This document shows positions 45,701 to 54,271 of a stretch of 64,000 bases of DNA, piece after piece; positions within the stretch are counted from its first letter, which is position 1, and each line of letters starts with the position of its first letter. The notes beneath the pieces were generated by a model. The model was not told the DNA's origin. It saw only the letters and a program-made list of their open reading frames with translations, and did not search any database. The translations under genes and the position numbers were made by a program. Source of the stretch: Algoriphagus lutimaris (lineage in GTDB: Bacteria; Bacteroidota; Bacteroidia; Cytophagales; Cyclobacteriaceae); NCBI RefSeq assembly GCF_017051705.1, contig NZ_JAFIDJ010000001.1, positions 124,001-188,000 on the forward strand. The letters run 5' to 3'.

Positions 45701-46116
45701 CGTAATTTTATTTTGACTGTGACAGGTTTGTCTTTGACTTTAAAAGATGCTTTGCTGAAACTTGGAGGTCCAAATAATAGAGATGGATTATTTGAGAAAC
45801 CAAATTTATCCAAAGGGTATCCAATTTGGTTTTTCTTAATCTCTCCATCCATATCCTCGTCGTGAAAAACAGAAAATGCGTATTCCCCAGGATCAATATC
45901 TTTTAAAACTATTTCGGCCTTTTTGTTCACCACAGGAAGGCTTAACTTTTTTATAGCCTTGTTTATTTCTGAAGGAAAACCATCTTTTTTGTTAAATAAA
46001 AGTACCTGAACCACTCCTTCATTGACCTCGGTTTCTTCAATTATTAAATATATCTCTCCTTTTGGAGAAGGGAGAAAAGAGGAAAATGAAATAAATAGAG
46101 CTAAAAGCAAGTTCAT
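45697..46116 (-). CDS. Secreted DUF2141 protein
   Basis: 139 residues with a short signal peptide (1-19). The DUF2141 signature is present: VVQVLLFNKKDGFP, DIDPGEYAFSVFHDEDMDGEI and FGPPSFSKASFKV. The family is extracytoplasmic and of unknown function. It overlaps the start of its upstream neighbour menE by 4 bases, so it is coupled to it. Confidence 0.8.
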   Translation of the reverse strand: MNLLLALFISFSSFLPSPKGEIYLIIEETEVNEGVVQVLLFNKKDGFPSEINKAIKKLSLPVVNKKAEIVLKDIDPGEYAFSVFHDEDMDGEIKKNQIGYPLDKFGFSNNPSLLFGPPSFSKASFKVKDKPVTVKIKLR

Positions 46117-47183
46117 TTTATTGATTGAATGGTTTTTGGTCTGTTAATCTTACCCGTTGTTGTACGGATAAACTCAGGAATTAGCTGAATTTCTTTTGGG
46201 ATTTCATATTTATGAAGGATTTCTTTTAACTCCTCCCGCAAACTTTCTGCCTTCTCTGCTTCCGTATCCAAAGTTTCAATAATTAAAATCAATTTTTGTC
46301 CCAACTTTTCGTCTGGTGAGCCATAAAAGAAATAGGATTGATTAGGAAAAAAGTTTTGGATACTACTTTCAATTTTTGCTTCCAAAACCTCAGGATGAAA
46401 TTTGATTCCTCCGGAGTTAATCGCAAAATCGGCTCTTCCTAACCATGAAAATCGGTTGTCGTCATGCAATTCCACCAAATCGTTGGTCTGAATGGTTTGA
46501 TAATTACTCATAGCAGATGTTATCCAAAGTGCTCCTCTAGAATCCTGTCCTATTTTCACTCCAGGCAAGGCCTTATAAATCATGTCTCCTTCTCCAAATG
46601 TCGCGATGGCAACATGGGAAACGGTTTCAGTCATCCCATAGGTCTGGAATGCATTCAATTTCTCCTTCAAGATGGAGGATCTGAGCTTTTTTGAAACGGG
46701 AGCTCCTCCGATAATTAGGTGTTCTAAAGACTTTAACTCCTCAAGATTTGTAGATAAACTTTCTTCCACTTGAATGGGAACCATGGCTACAAATTTTGGA
46801 AAAAAGTGTTTAGGAAGGCTGGAAAGTGGTTTCGAACTTGGTTCAACGACTAAGATAGGGCAATTCCAAACTATAGCCCGGACCAGCATCATTTTACCCG
46901 CGATGTATTGGGTATTCATACAACAAAGCATTTCTGTCCCAGCAGTTATGCCAAAAAAGGATTGAGTGGCAGTAGCACTTGCAGTCATTTGAGAGCGTAG
47001 GACCTGGATAGGTTTGGGAGTGCCTGTAGATCCTGAAGTTTGCAATTCAAAAGATTCTTGGCCTGTCAACCATTCCTTACAAAATGTGAAGGCAGGGATG
47101 GCAAAATTCGGTAAATCAGAAGGGGTATGTATGAAATCTTCTTTGGAAGAATACCTATTTGTTCCAATAATCAATTCAAACAT
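46113..47183 (-). CDS. menE: o-Succinylbenzoate-CoA ligase (MenE-like)
   Basis: About 356 residues from the ATG at 47183 (MFELIIGTNRYSSKE); an upstream codon at 47222 is unlikely. AMP-binding-enzyme motifs: LQTSGSTGTPKPI, TYGMTETVSHVA, INSGGIKFHPEVLEAKIES and TTGKINRP with the C-terminal lysine. It is shorter than typical acyl-CoA ligases, as menaquinone-pathway members in this phylum often are. The next-door menB supports the MenE role. Overlaps DUF2141 by 4 bases. Confidence 0.88.
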   Translation of the reverse strand: MFELIIGTNRYSSKEDFIHTPSDLPNFAIPAFTFCKEWLTGQESFELQTSGSTGTPKPIQVLRSQMTASATATQSFFGITAGTEMLCCMNTQYIAGKMMLVRAIVWNCPILVVEPSSKPLSSLPKHFFPKFVAMVPIQVEESLSTNLEELKSLEHLIIGGAPVSKKLRSSILKEKLNAFQTYGMTETVSHVAIATFGEGDMIYKALPGVKIGQDSRGALWITSAMSNYQTIQTNDLVELHDDNRFSWLGRADFAINSGGIKFHPEVLEAKIESSIQNFFPNQSYFFYGSPDEKLGQKLILIIETLDTEAEKAESLREELKEILHKYEIPKEIQLIPEFIRTTTGKINRPKTIQSIK

Positions 47184-47288
47184 AGAGAAACAGGTCTTAG
47201 ATTGATGAAAGTAGAGCAGCAAACTAACAACATTTTTCCGCGAAGCCTGTTATCTTGCAGCGAAAATTCAGCTTAAAATTTGATCATC

Positions 47289-48122
47289 ATGGAGTGGATT
47301 ACTGCAAAAGAATACGAAGATATCACCTATAAAAAGTGCAATGGCGTAGCACGAATTGCTTTTAACCGACCTGAAGTAAGAAATGCTTTTCGTCCAAAAA
47401 CAACCTCTGAGCTTTACGACGCATTTTATGATGCGCAAGAAGACACCTCAATTGGAGTTGTTCTGTTAAGTGGCGAGGGACCTTCTCCTAAAGATGGGGG
47501 TTGGGCCTTCTGTTCAGGAGGAGATCAAAAAGCGAGAGGAAATCAAGGATATGTAGGAGAAGATGGATACCATCGATTGAATATTTTAGAGGTTCAGAGG
47601 CTGATCCGATTTATGCCAAAAGTAGTCATTGCAGTGGTACCGGGATGGGCTGTAGGTGGAGGTCATAGTTTGCATGTGGTTTGCGATTTGACCTTAGCTA
47701 GTAAGGAACATGCCATTTTCAAGCAGACTGATGCAGATGTAACCAGTTTTGATGGAGGATACGGGTCTGCCTATTTGGCTAAAATGGTAGGCCAAAAGAA
47801 AGCGAGAGAGATCTTCTTCTTAGGAAGAAACTACTCAGCACAAGAAGCTTTTGAAATGGGAATGGTCAATGCCGTGATTCCTCATGAGGAGTTAGAAGCG
47901 ACAGCTTATGAGTGGGCTCAAGAAATATTGGAAAAATCTCCAACCTCTATAAAAATGTTGAAATTCGCTATGAATTTGACAGATGATGGAATGGTGGGGC
48001 AACAGGTGTTTGCTGGTGAAGCCACTCGATTGGCTTACGGTACAGAGGAAGCGAAAGAGGGTAGAAATGCGTTTTTGGAAAAGCGAAAGCCTAATTTCGG
48101 TTCTAATAAATGGATTCCATAA
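47289..48122 (+). CDS. menB: 1,4-dihydroxy-2-naphthoyl-CoA synthase
   Basis: About 277 residues from the ATG at 47289 (MEWITAKEYEDITYKK). Crotonase-fold enzyme of menaquinone synthesis. Landmarks: RIAFNRPEVRNAFRPKT, the CSGGDQKARG oxyanion loop, GWAVGGGHSLHVVCDLTLAS, and TDADVTSFDGGYGSAYL with conserved acid residues. It acts after MenE on o-succinylbenzoyl-CoA. Divergent from menE, with about 105 bases between the starts; the promoters for both lie there. Confidence 0.96.
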   Translation: MEWITAKEYEDITYKKCNGVARIAFNRPEVRNAFRPKTTSELYDAFYDAQEDTSIGVVLLSGEGPSPKDGGWAFCSGGDQKARGNQGYVGEDGYHRLNILEVQRLIRFMPKVVIAVVPGWAVGGGHSLHVVCDLTLASKEHAIFKQTDADVTSFDGGYGSAYLAKMVGQKKAREIFFLGRNYSAQEAFEMGMVNAVIPHEELEATAYEWAQEILEKSPTSIKMLKFAMNLTDDGMVGQQVFAGEATRLAYGTEEAKEGRNAFLEKRKPNFGSNKWIP

Positions 48123-48154
48123 GTTAAAAGAAAAGGTTTTGATCTTACAAAATT

Positions 48155-48197
48155 GCCTCAAAACAAGGTTGGATTCACCCTTGTTTTGAGGCTTTTT
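48155..48197 (+). terminator. Intrinsic terminator of menB
   Basis: A perfect 14-bp stem GCCTCAAAACAAGG/CCTTGTTTTGAGGC with a 10-base loop and then a T-rich tail. Confidence 0.9.
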
Positions 48198-48203
48198 CTT
48201 TTG

Positions 48204-49427
48204 TTATTGAATGGATTGATAGACCATTTGTCTCATTTTATCTCCCCAATAATTACTATACGGATTCATTTGGGTCATAAAAATAGAAATTAGATCTTCT
48301 TTAGGATCAATAAAGAAGAAAGTACAATACGCTCCACTCCAAAAGTACTGGCCAACTGAACCCAATTTCTTGGCATCTGCTAGATCTTCCAATACTGCAA
48401 ACCCAAACCCGAACCCATGCCCCGCTCCGTTATATAAACCATCTGCCTGATCCATGGTCATCAACTCTATTGTTTTTGGACTTAGGAATTGAATTCCATT
48501 GGATTCACCATCATTCAAAAGCATTCGGGTGAACTTTAAATAATCTTCAGTAGTGGAAAACAAACCATGTGTTCCTCCATATACTGTATTCCCTGAGGTA
48601 GGAGTTTGGTTTTTCTGCTTGATCAAATTCCCATTTTCATCAATCGTATGAACCTGAACCATTCTGTCTTGTTGCTCTTCATTCAGATTATACCCTGTGT
48701 TTTTCATTCCCAAAGGGTCAAAAAGTCGCTGTTGAAGGAAATCTGCAGTGGTCATTCCAGAAAAAGTTTCAATTAACAAGGAAAGCACATCCGGAGAAGC
48801 AGAATAATACCATTGTTCTCCTGGTTCACCGATCAAAGGTAAGCTTGCAAGTGTTCTTACTCTGCTTTCAATGGTTTCTTGAGGAGACCTATACAAAGCC
48901 TCTCCAATTTCCTCCTCTAACTTTCCTCCTGCAATTCCATGCGAAAAACCGGCAGTATGACTCAAAAGTTGTGCGATGGTAATTTTGTTTTTTGCAATCC
49001 TGGTTCCTCCTGCAATTCCTAGGCTTGGATTATTGGCAATTTTAAAGTCTTTAAACCATGGAAGATATTTTTCAACAGGGTCGTTCAATTGAAAATACCC
49101 TTCTTCATAAAGCATCATGATGCCCGTAGTAATGATGGGCTTACTCATGGATTGGATGAAAAATAGTTGATTTTTGAGCATTGGCTCATTTGAATTGACA
49201 TCGCTTACCCCATAAGCTTTATGTTGGATCACTTCCCCATTTTTATAGATTAGTGTGACGGCTCCAGGGATTTTTTCTTGATCGATATGTTGATCGATCA
49301 TATTTTCATACCTGGCTAAGCGGTCTAAAGAAATTAGGCTTTGTTCCTGTAAAACTGATTGGGCAAATACTCCGTAGCTAAGTAAAAAAAGAATTAAAGC
49401 AGATGGAAAAAGTTTAGTTTTAAGCAT
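48204..49427 (-). CDS. Secreted serine hydrolase, class C beta-lactamase family
   Basis: About 407 residues from the ATG at 49427 (signal peptide ending GVFAQ). The catalytic S-x-x-K is in FFIQSMSKPII; the second motif is Y-S-A in YYSASPD; a late HGFGFGFAVL region completes the fold. Family members include esterases, D-Ala-D-Ala peptidases and beta-lactamases; the exact role cannot be told. Its end is convergent with menB. Confidence 0.85.
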   Translation of the reverse strand: MLKTKLFPSALILFLLSYGVFAQSVLQEQSLISLDRLARYENMIDQHIDQEKIPGAVTLIYKNGEVIQHKAYGVSDVNSNEPMLKNQLFFIQSMSKPIITTGIMMLYEEGYFQLNDPVEKYLPWFKDFKIANNPSLGIAGGTRIAKNKITIAQLLSHTAGFSHGIAGGKLEEEIGEALYRSPQETIESRVRTLASLPLIGEPGEQWYYSASPDVLSLLIETFSGMTTADFLQQRLFDPLGMKNTGYNLNEEQQDRMVQVHTIDENGNLIKQKNQTPTSGNTVYGGTHGLFSTTEDYLKFTRMLLNDGESNGIQFLSPKTIELMTMDQADGLYNGAGHGFGFGFAVLEDLADAKKLGSVGQYFWSGAYCTFFFIDPKEDLISIFMTQMNPYSNYWGDKMRQMVYQSIQ

Positions 49428-49500
49428 GTTGGGTCGGGTTATTGTTTGCTGAAACTGTGATTTCAAAGTTAAGGTAATGAATTGAAATTGATTAAAATCT

Positions 49501-49535
49501 AAAAAGCCCTTTCAAGAGGAATGAAAGGGCTTTTT
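49501..49535. terminator. Bidirectional intrinsic terminator
   Basis: AAAAAGCCCTTTC/GAAAGGGCTTTTT, a 13-bp stem with a 9-base loop, just downstream of the DJ-1/PfpI gene. Confidence 0.85.
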
Positions 49536-49558
49536 AGACTTATTTTAATATAAGAGTA

Positions 49559-50134
49559 TTAGATCTCAATTTTCACACCTAGCACCTTCAAGAACTCCCT
49601 GATCCACGCGGCATGTCCAGGCCAAGCTGGAGATGTGACTAGGTTCCCATCCACATAGGCATCAGTAGCAGGAATTTCTTGAAACTCACCTCCTGCTATG
49701 GTTACTTCAGGACCTACAGCTGGGTAAGCGGTAAGTTTTCGCCCTTTAACAACCCCTGCTGCAGTTAATATTTGTATCCCATGGCAAATTGCAGCCACTG
49801 GCTTATTGGATTCAAAGAAATGTCTGACTATTTCCAAAACTTTGGCATTTAATCGTAGATATTCTGGAGCCCTTCCACCTGCAATGGCAATTCCAGCATA
49901 ATCTTCTGGTTTCACTTCATCAAAAGTGTAATTCAAGGTAAAATTGTGACCTGGCTTTTCAGTGTATGTCTGATCTCCTTCAAAATCATGAATCGCAGTC
50001 TTGATGGTTTCCCCTTTTTTCTTTCCAGGGCAGACAGCGTGTACTTCAAATCCTACCATTTCCAGCATTTGGAAAGGAACCATGGTTTCATAATCTTCTG
50101 CAAAATCTCCTGTTAGGAATAAGATCTTTTTCAT
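49559..50134 (-). CDS. DJ-1/PfpI family protein
   Basis: 191 residues. The nucleophile elbow [10 protein letters not shown] with its conserved cysteine and [10 protein letters not shown] with the supporting glutamate/arginine loop identify the DJ-1/PfpI family (proteases, glyoxalase-III-like or chaperone enzymes). Cytoplasmic, single gene; the role may be in carbonyl stress. Confidence 0.9.
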   Translation of the reverse strand: MKKILFLTGDFAEDYETMVPFQMLEMVGFEVHAVCPGKKKGETIKTAIHDFEGDQTYTEKPGHNFTLNYTFDEVKPEDYAGIAIAGGRAPEYLRLNAKVLEIVRHFFESNKPVAAICHGIQILTAAGVVKGRKLTAYPAVGPEVTIAGGEFQEIPATDAYVDGNLVTSPAWPGHAAWIREFLKVLGVKIEI

Positions 50135-50254
50135 CTTTTTTCTGGTTTAGTTTAAAAATTTGGTTTCTGTTTATACAACGGAAATAGACTAAAAAACATT
50201 CTTGGATAACAGTTAATTCTTTGCATTTTCATAGTAAATTTTAATAAATAGTCT

Positions 50255-51091
50255 ATGAATCATTTTGAGAGTACGTATGAGGCTCCTGATGGAGTAAAAC
50301 TTTACTTGCAGGCATGGATGCCGGATCAACCGAAGGCTTCTCTGTTATTGATTCATGGACTAGGGGAGCATAGTGGTCGGTACACAGCGTTGGCAGAAAC
50401 CCTGGTTTCTATAGGGGTTTCTGTTTTCTCTTTTGATGGAAGAGGTCATGGCAAGTCTGCCCCAAATGAACCAGACGCATATTTTGAATCGTATTTAAGT
50501 TATCTAGAGGATATTCATGTGCTGTTTGAAAAAGCAAAAAACTACCAGGCCTCTCTCCCCATTTTTCTTTATGGCCATAGTATGGGAGGAGGCTTTGCAG
50601 CAGCCTATGTATTGAAATATAACCCCGAATTAAACGGTGTGATTTTAAGTAGTCCTGCCATTATGGAGGACCCCAAAACGCCCAAAATACTGAAGTCTAT
50701 TTCTGGACTAATCAGTAAATTTTTACCTAGGCTGAAGGCTTTAAAACTTGACCCCAAAGGAATTTCCAAATTGAAAAAGGAAGTTCAAAGATACTTAGAT
50801 GACCCGCTTATTTACAAAGATGCTTACCCAGCCCGTACAGCTGCTGAAGTATTCAATATGATGAAATACATTCAAGAGCATGTAGTTGAATTTGATCAAT
50901 CTGTTCTTTTACTACATGGGACCAGTGATACCTTGACCAATCCGGAGGGATCTAAACTCCTTTTTGAAAAATCTAATTCTATTGATAAGACACTCAAGTT
51001 GATTCCTGGAGGGTACCATGAATTGATCAATGATACCGATAGCGAGTTGGTTCTGGAATTAATTAAGAATTGGCTAAAAGATAAACTTTAA
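50255..51091 (+). CDS. Alpha/beta hydrolase, monoacylglycerol lipase-like
   Basis: 278 residues. LLIHGLGEHSGRY (oxyanion loop), FDGRGHGKS, the nucleophile elbow YGHSMGGGF, HGTSDTLTNPEGS with the acid and GGYHELIND with the catalytic histidine match the Hydrolase_4 lysophospholipase/monoglyceride lipase group. No signal peptide. Single gene, ending shortly before a pseudogene on the other strand. Confidence 0.9.
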   Translation: MNHFESTYEAPDGVKLYLQAWMPDQPKASLLLIHGLGEHSGRYTALAETLVSIGVSVFSFDGRGHGKSAPNEPDAYFESYLSYLEDIHVLFEKAKNYQASLPIFLYGHSMGGGFAAAYVLKYNPELNGVILSSPAIMEDPKTPKILKSISGLISKFLPRLKALKLDPKGISKLKKEVQRYLDDPLIYKDAYPARTAAEVFNMMKYIQEHVVEFDQSVLLLHGTSDTLTNPEGSKLLFEKSNSIDKTLKLIPGGYHELINDTDSELVLELIKNWLKDKL

Positions 51092-51120
51092 GTTATCGGA
51101 ATTCCCAATAGGTACAAAAC

Positions 51121-51862
51121 CTAAGTAGGACCGGAATTAATCCTTCCCACTTCCCAATGGAATTGCTCTTGATTGTTTAATTGCTCAATCAAGCGGTTCA
51201 TTTCCTCCTCGGAGTAGGTTCGAGGCAGGACGCCATTCCATCCTACCAAACGGATAAACACACTATTGGATCAAATAAGTAAAAAGTGGTCTTCCTAAAT
51301 TAAAAGGCCTAATGAAAGGGGTGGTCAGTAATACGGTAATAGGGGGAGAAGGACATAGCTAATAAGCATGGGAAAGATCTTTCTTGACCTTCTGCTATAA
51401 AGGGTGTTTGTTGAGAGGTCACCTCATTTTCCAGGTTTTGAATGGCATCTTTGGGCGACAATGATGAAGAGACAGGAATTGAGTTCGTAACCCTGTATAC
51501 ATTTTGGAGACTGCACTGGCATCAATTGACTTAGTTGAAAATTCGATATTGGAGGATTGGGAGGCAGTATATTCAAACGCCTTTAGGTTTGGAAAATAAT
51601 CTGGAAGAAGAATAGTGAATTCAGGATGTTTTAAAATCAAATCCTTATTCAAGGATAGAATTCCATCACCATTTCCGGAAGCCAAATCAATGACTTGATT
51701 CGTTCCTGAAGATTGAAGACCTTTTTCAATCTACCGAATCAGGGGTACAAATATGTTTGTTTTGTTTAACTATAAGTGTGGGAAATCAGTACCATAAATT
51801 CGTGGAAATCCCGGAAACCAAAGTAGGTCCTCAAATTCGAAAAGATGAATTCAATTCATGGG
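51121..51862 (-). pseudogene. SAM-dependent methyltransferase, degenerate
   Basis: Across all three minus-strand frames a single class I methyltransferase is visible. In order: an N-terminal FEDLLWFPGFP segment, then LNKTNIFVPLIR followed by an in-frame TAG where tryptophan is expected, IEKGLQSSG, the SAM loop VIDLASGNGDG, GLRTQFLSLHHCRPK, a frameshift to DAIQNLENEV, QERSFPCLLA, then a further frameshift and the C-terminal EQFHWEVGRI ending at a TAG at 51121. At least two stops and two frameshifts show that it is dead. An 88-codon open frame at 51419-51685 is only its middle part. Confidence 0.8.
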
Positions 51863-51947
51863 AGCGTGAGTGGATTCTTATTTAATTTAGCCAATTCTAA
51901 ATGAAACCTTTGGAGAATATCTACACGCATGGGTAGCAGCTGCCAAC

Positions 51948-54110
51948 TTAAATTCCGGGGGCATTTGGGAACATTAAGCTTTTGTAGTATTCCAAATCTC
52001 CTTCTGGTTGCTCTATATCACTTGGGAATGGCCTTTTGGAAAAGGTTTGAAAATAAAGTAAACAAGCATTTCTCCACCATTCCGCTTCTTCCTCTTGAAT
52101 GTTTAGCAATTGCCGGACATGCTCAAACTCCTCAGAATCAAGTTCAGGTTTTAAACTGGCCCAAGTATGTTGCATAGTCCTCACTTTCTTAACCCCTCGG
52201 TCATAATGATAGGCAATTCCCTCCCATAAGGTATGTCCATCCTTTAATTTAAAGTCCCAAGGTAAGTGGTGGAACCAAAGTAGGTACTTTTCAGGTATTT
52301 GATTTGGCTCTGACCAAGCATCCTTAATTTCCGGGGCATATTGGCTCAATGCATCACTTCCTGTGCTAGTCCTGTCAAACCCGATACCCAAACTGTCAGC
52401 CTGGTGATAATAAGGAGCTGTCCAATCAGCACGACCTCCCATCACCCAAGGACCTGGTCCATAATGATGACTTCTTCCCATGATATGATGGAGACCAAGT
52501 GGAGTCATATAATCTACAGCTGCCTCATGTGATTCCAGCATGATTTCCTCAATTTTGGATACGACTACCGAATTTTGACCGAAGGTCAATTTAATCCATT
52601 CATTGGCAATATCAGCCGAATTGGCATCAGGATTCCAAGCTAATTTTCCAAAAGCATACCAGTTGGCCTGGCCAAATAAGTGACCTGTCCAGTTTCTATC
52701 CGTACCGATATTGGATACCCCTGCCATCAACGTGACCTCTTGGTTGGTTTCATTGCCTTCCAAAAGGCTTGCAACGGTGGTAGTTGGGTTTGGTCTTAAT
52801 ATTTTAGTTTTTAGTACTTCTTCCCACATGGGGGCAAGGAAAACCAATTGGGTAGCTTGTCCCAGGTATTCTTGGGTGATCTGAAATTCCATTCCCACAT
52901 TGGTTTGATTGATGGATCCGAAAAGTGGATGGAAGGGTTCCCGAGGTTGGAAGTCAATTGCTCCATTTTTTATCTGGATAATGACATTCTCCCTAAACTT
53001 TCCATCCAGGGGTTCAAATTCAAAATTGGCTTGCTTATGTCGGTCCTGATCCTCTTGAAACGAATACACGAAAGCTCTCCAGATCAGCAAACCTCCATGT
53101 GGAGCCAATGCCTCAGCTAGCATATTGGCACCTTCAGCATGGTTTCTTCCATATTCATGAGGGCCTGGTTGACCTTCTGAATTTGCCTTTACTAAAAAGC
53201 CTCCAAAGTCTGGTATGTAGGAATAGATTTCGGCCGTTTTTTCTTTCCAGAAATCGACTACTTGACCATTTAACGGATCAGCAGTTTCCAACCCTCCAAT
53301 CTGAATGGGAGCAGAGAATCTTGCAGTCAGAAATACTTTGATTCCATAGGGTCTGAAAATGTCTGCAAGCACTTTCACTTTCTTCATGAAATCAGTAGTT
53401 AAGATCAAGGCATTCGCGTTTACATTGGTTAGGGAAACAGCATTAATTCCAATGGAGGCATTTGCTCGAGCATAGTCTATATACCTAGGATCTACATAAC
53501 CGGGAAGTCTATGCCAGTCCCAAATCGAAAAGCCAGCATAGCCTCTTTCTACCGTTCTATCCAGATTATCCCAATGGTTTAACATTCGTACTTTAACTTT
53601 CGGGTTATCAGAATGAATTGAACTTTTATTGAAAGTATTACTTTGGACTGTTTTGATCCAATTGAAAGTCCCATATAGTACTCCTATGGGAGTATTTCCA
53701 ATGATTGAAAAATAGCTTTTCCCATCAATTTCTACTGGGCCTGTCCAAAAGCCATCGTTACCGAGTGCCTTAATTTCGGCTTGTTGTTCCAAGGATAAAA
53801 CCTGGGAAAATTCTTGCCGAGTACCTAAATAAAACTTAGCAGATAGCAACCTTTCCTGACTGAAAGTGGGACTGGTTCCAATCCATGATTCCGCTGCTAA
53901 ATTCAGCTCTTTTTTGATTACTTCATAGGTAGGGTTTTCCCCGAAAAAATATACCCCCGAGAGAAATTCTGTAACATCATTTTGAAGGGTCGAGTTGGGC
54001 AGGGGCTGGTAGTCCAACCAAAGTTTATAGCCATCATTTCCGAAGGAAGAATAGCAATTGCCTAGCCAAAGGGAAACGAACAATAGGAGTAGGTTGATGG
54101 GTTTTTGCAT
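51948..54110 (-). CDS. aguA: GH67 alpha-glucuronidase
   Basis: 720 residues with a signal peptide (1-21, ending NCYSS). GH67 motifs: MLNHWDNLDRTVERGYAG, VKANSEGQPGPHEYGR with the general acid glutamate, KNGAIDFQPREPFHPLFG and NVGMEFQITQEYLGQ with the other two catalytic acids. It removes 4-O-methyl-glucuronic acid from glucuronoxylan oligosaccharides. Neither xylanase nor transporter is adjacent. Confidence 0.95.
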   Translation of the reverse strand: MQKPINLLLLFVSLWLGNCYSSFGNDGYKLWLDYQPLPNSTLQNDVTEFLSGVYFFGENPTYEVIKKELNLAAESWIGTSPTFSQERLLSAKFYLGTRQEFSQVLSLEQQAEIKALGNDGFWTGPVEIDGKSYFSIIGNTPIGVLYGTFNWIKTVQSNTFNKSSIHSDNPKVKVRMLNHWDNLDRTVERGYAGFSIWDWHRLPGYVDPRYIDYARANASIGINAVSLTNVNANALILTTDFMKKVKVLADIFRPYGIKVFLTARFSAPIQIGGLETADPLNGQVVDFWKEKTAEIYSYIPDFGGFLVKANSEGQPGPHEYGRNHAEGANMLAEALAPHGGLLIWRAFVYSFQEDQDRHKQANFEFEPLDGKFRENVIIQIKNGAIDFQPREPFHPLFGSINQTNVGMEFQITQEYLGQATQLVFLAPMWEEVLKTKILRPNPTTTVASLLEGNETNQEVTLMAGVSNIGTDRNWTGHLFGQANWYAFGKLAWNPDANSADIANEWIKLTFGQNSVVVSKIEEIMLESHEAAVDYMTPLGLHHIMGRSHHYGPGPWVMGGRADWTAPYYHQADSLGIGFDRTSTGSDALSQYAPEIKDAWSEPNQIPEKYLLWFHHLPWDFKLKDGHTLWEGIAYHYDRGVKKVRTMQHTWASLKPELDSEEFEHVRQLLNIQEEEAEWWRNACLLYFQTFSKRPFPSDIEQPEGDLEYYKSLMFPNAPGI

Positions 54111-54271
54111 AGTCTTAAAATTGGGGATTTCTATCCAAAAAGCAATTGTTATTTTAGGAATGAAAAGATACCGATATAAATCAATGTCTTACCTGACAAT
54201 CCTTGTCAAATTGATGAAGAAACTACCAAAATAAGAAGTGCCTTCCTTATATTCGATTCTAACTTTTAGCC

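Noticed and set aside
51419-51685. 88-codon open frame read as an intact small gene
   Set aside because: It is the middle of the decayed methyltransferase; true sequence continues in other frames on both sides.
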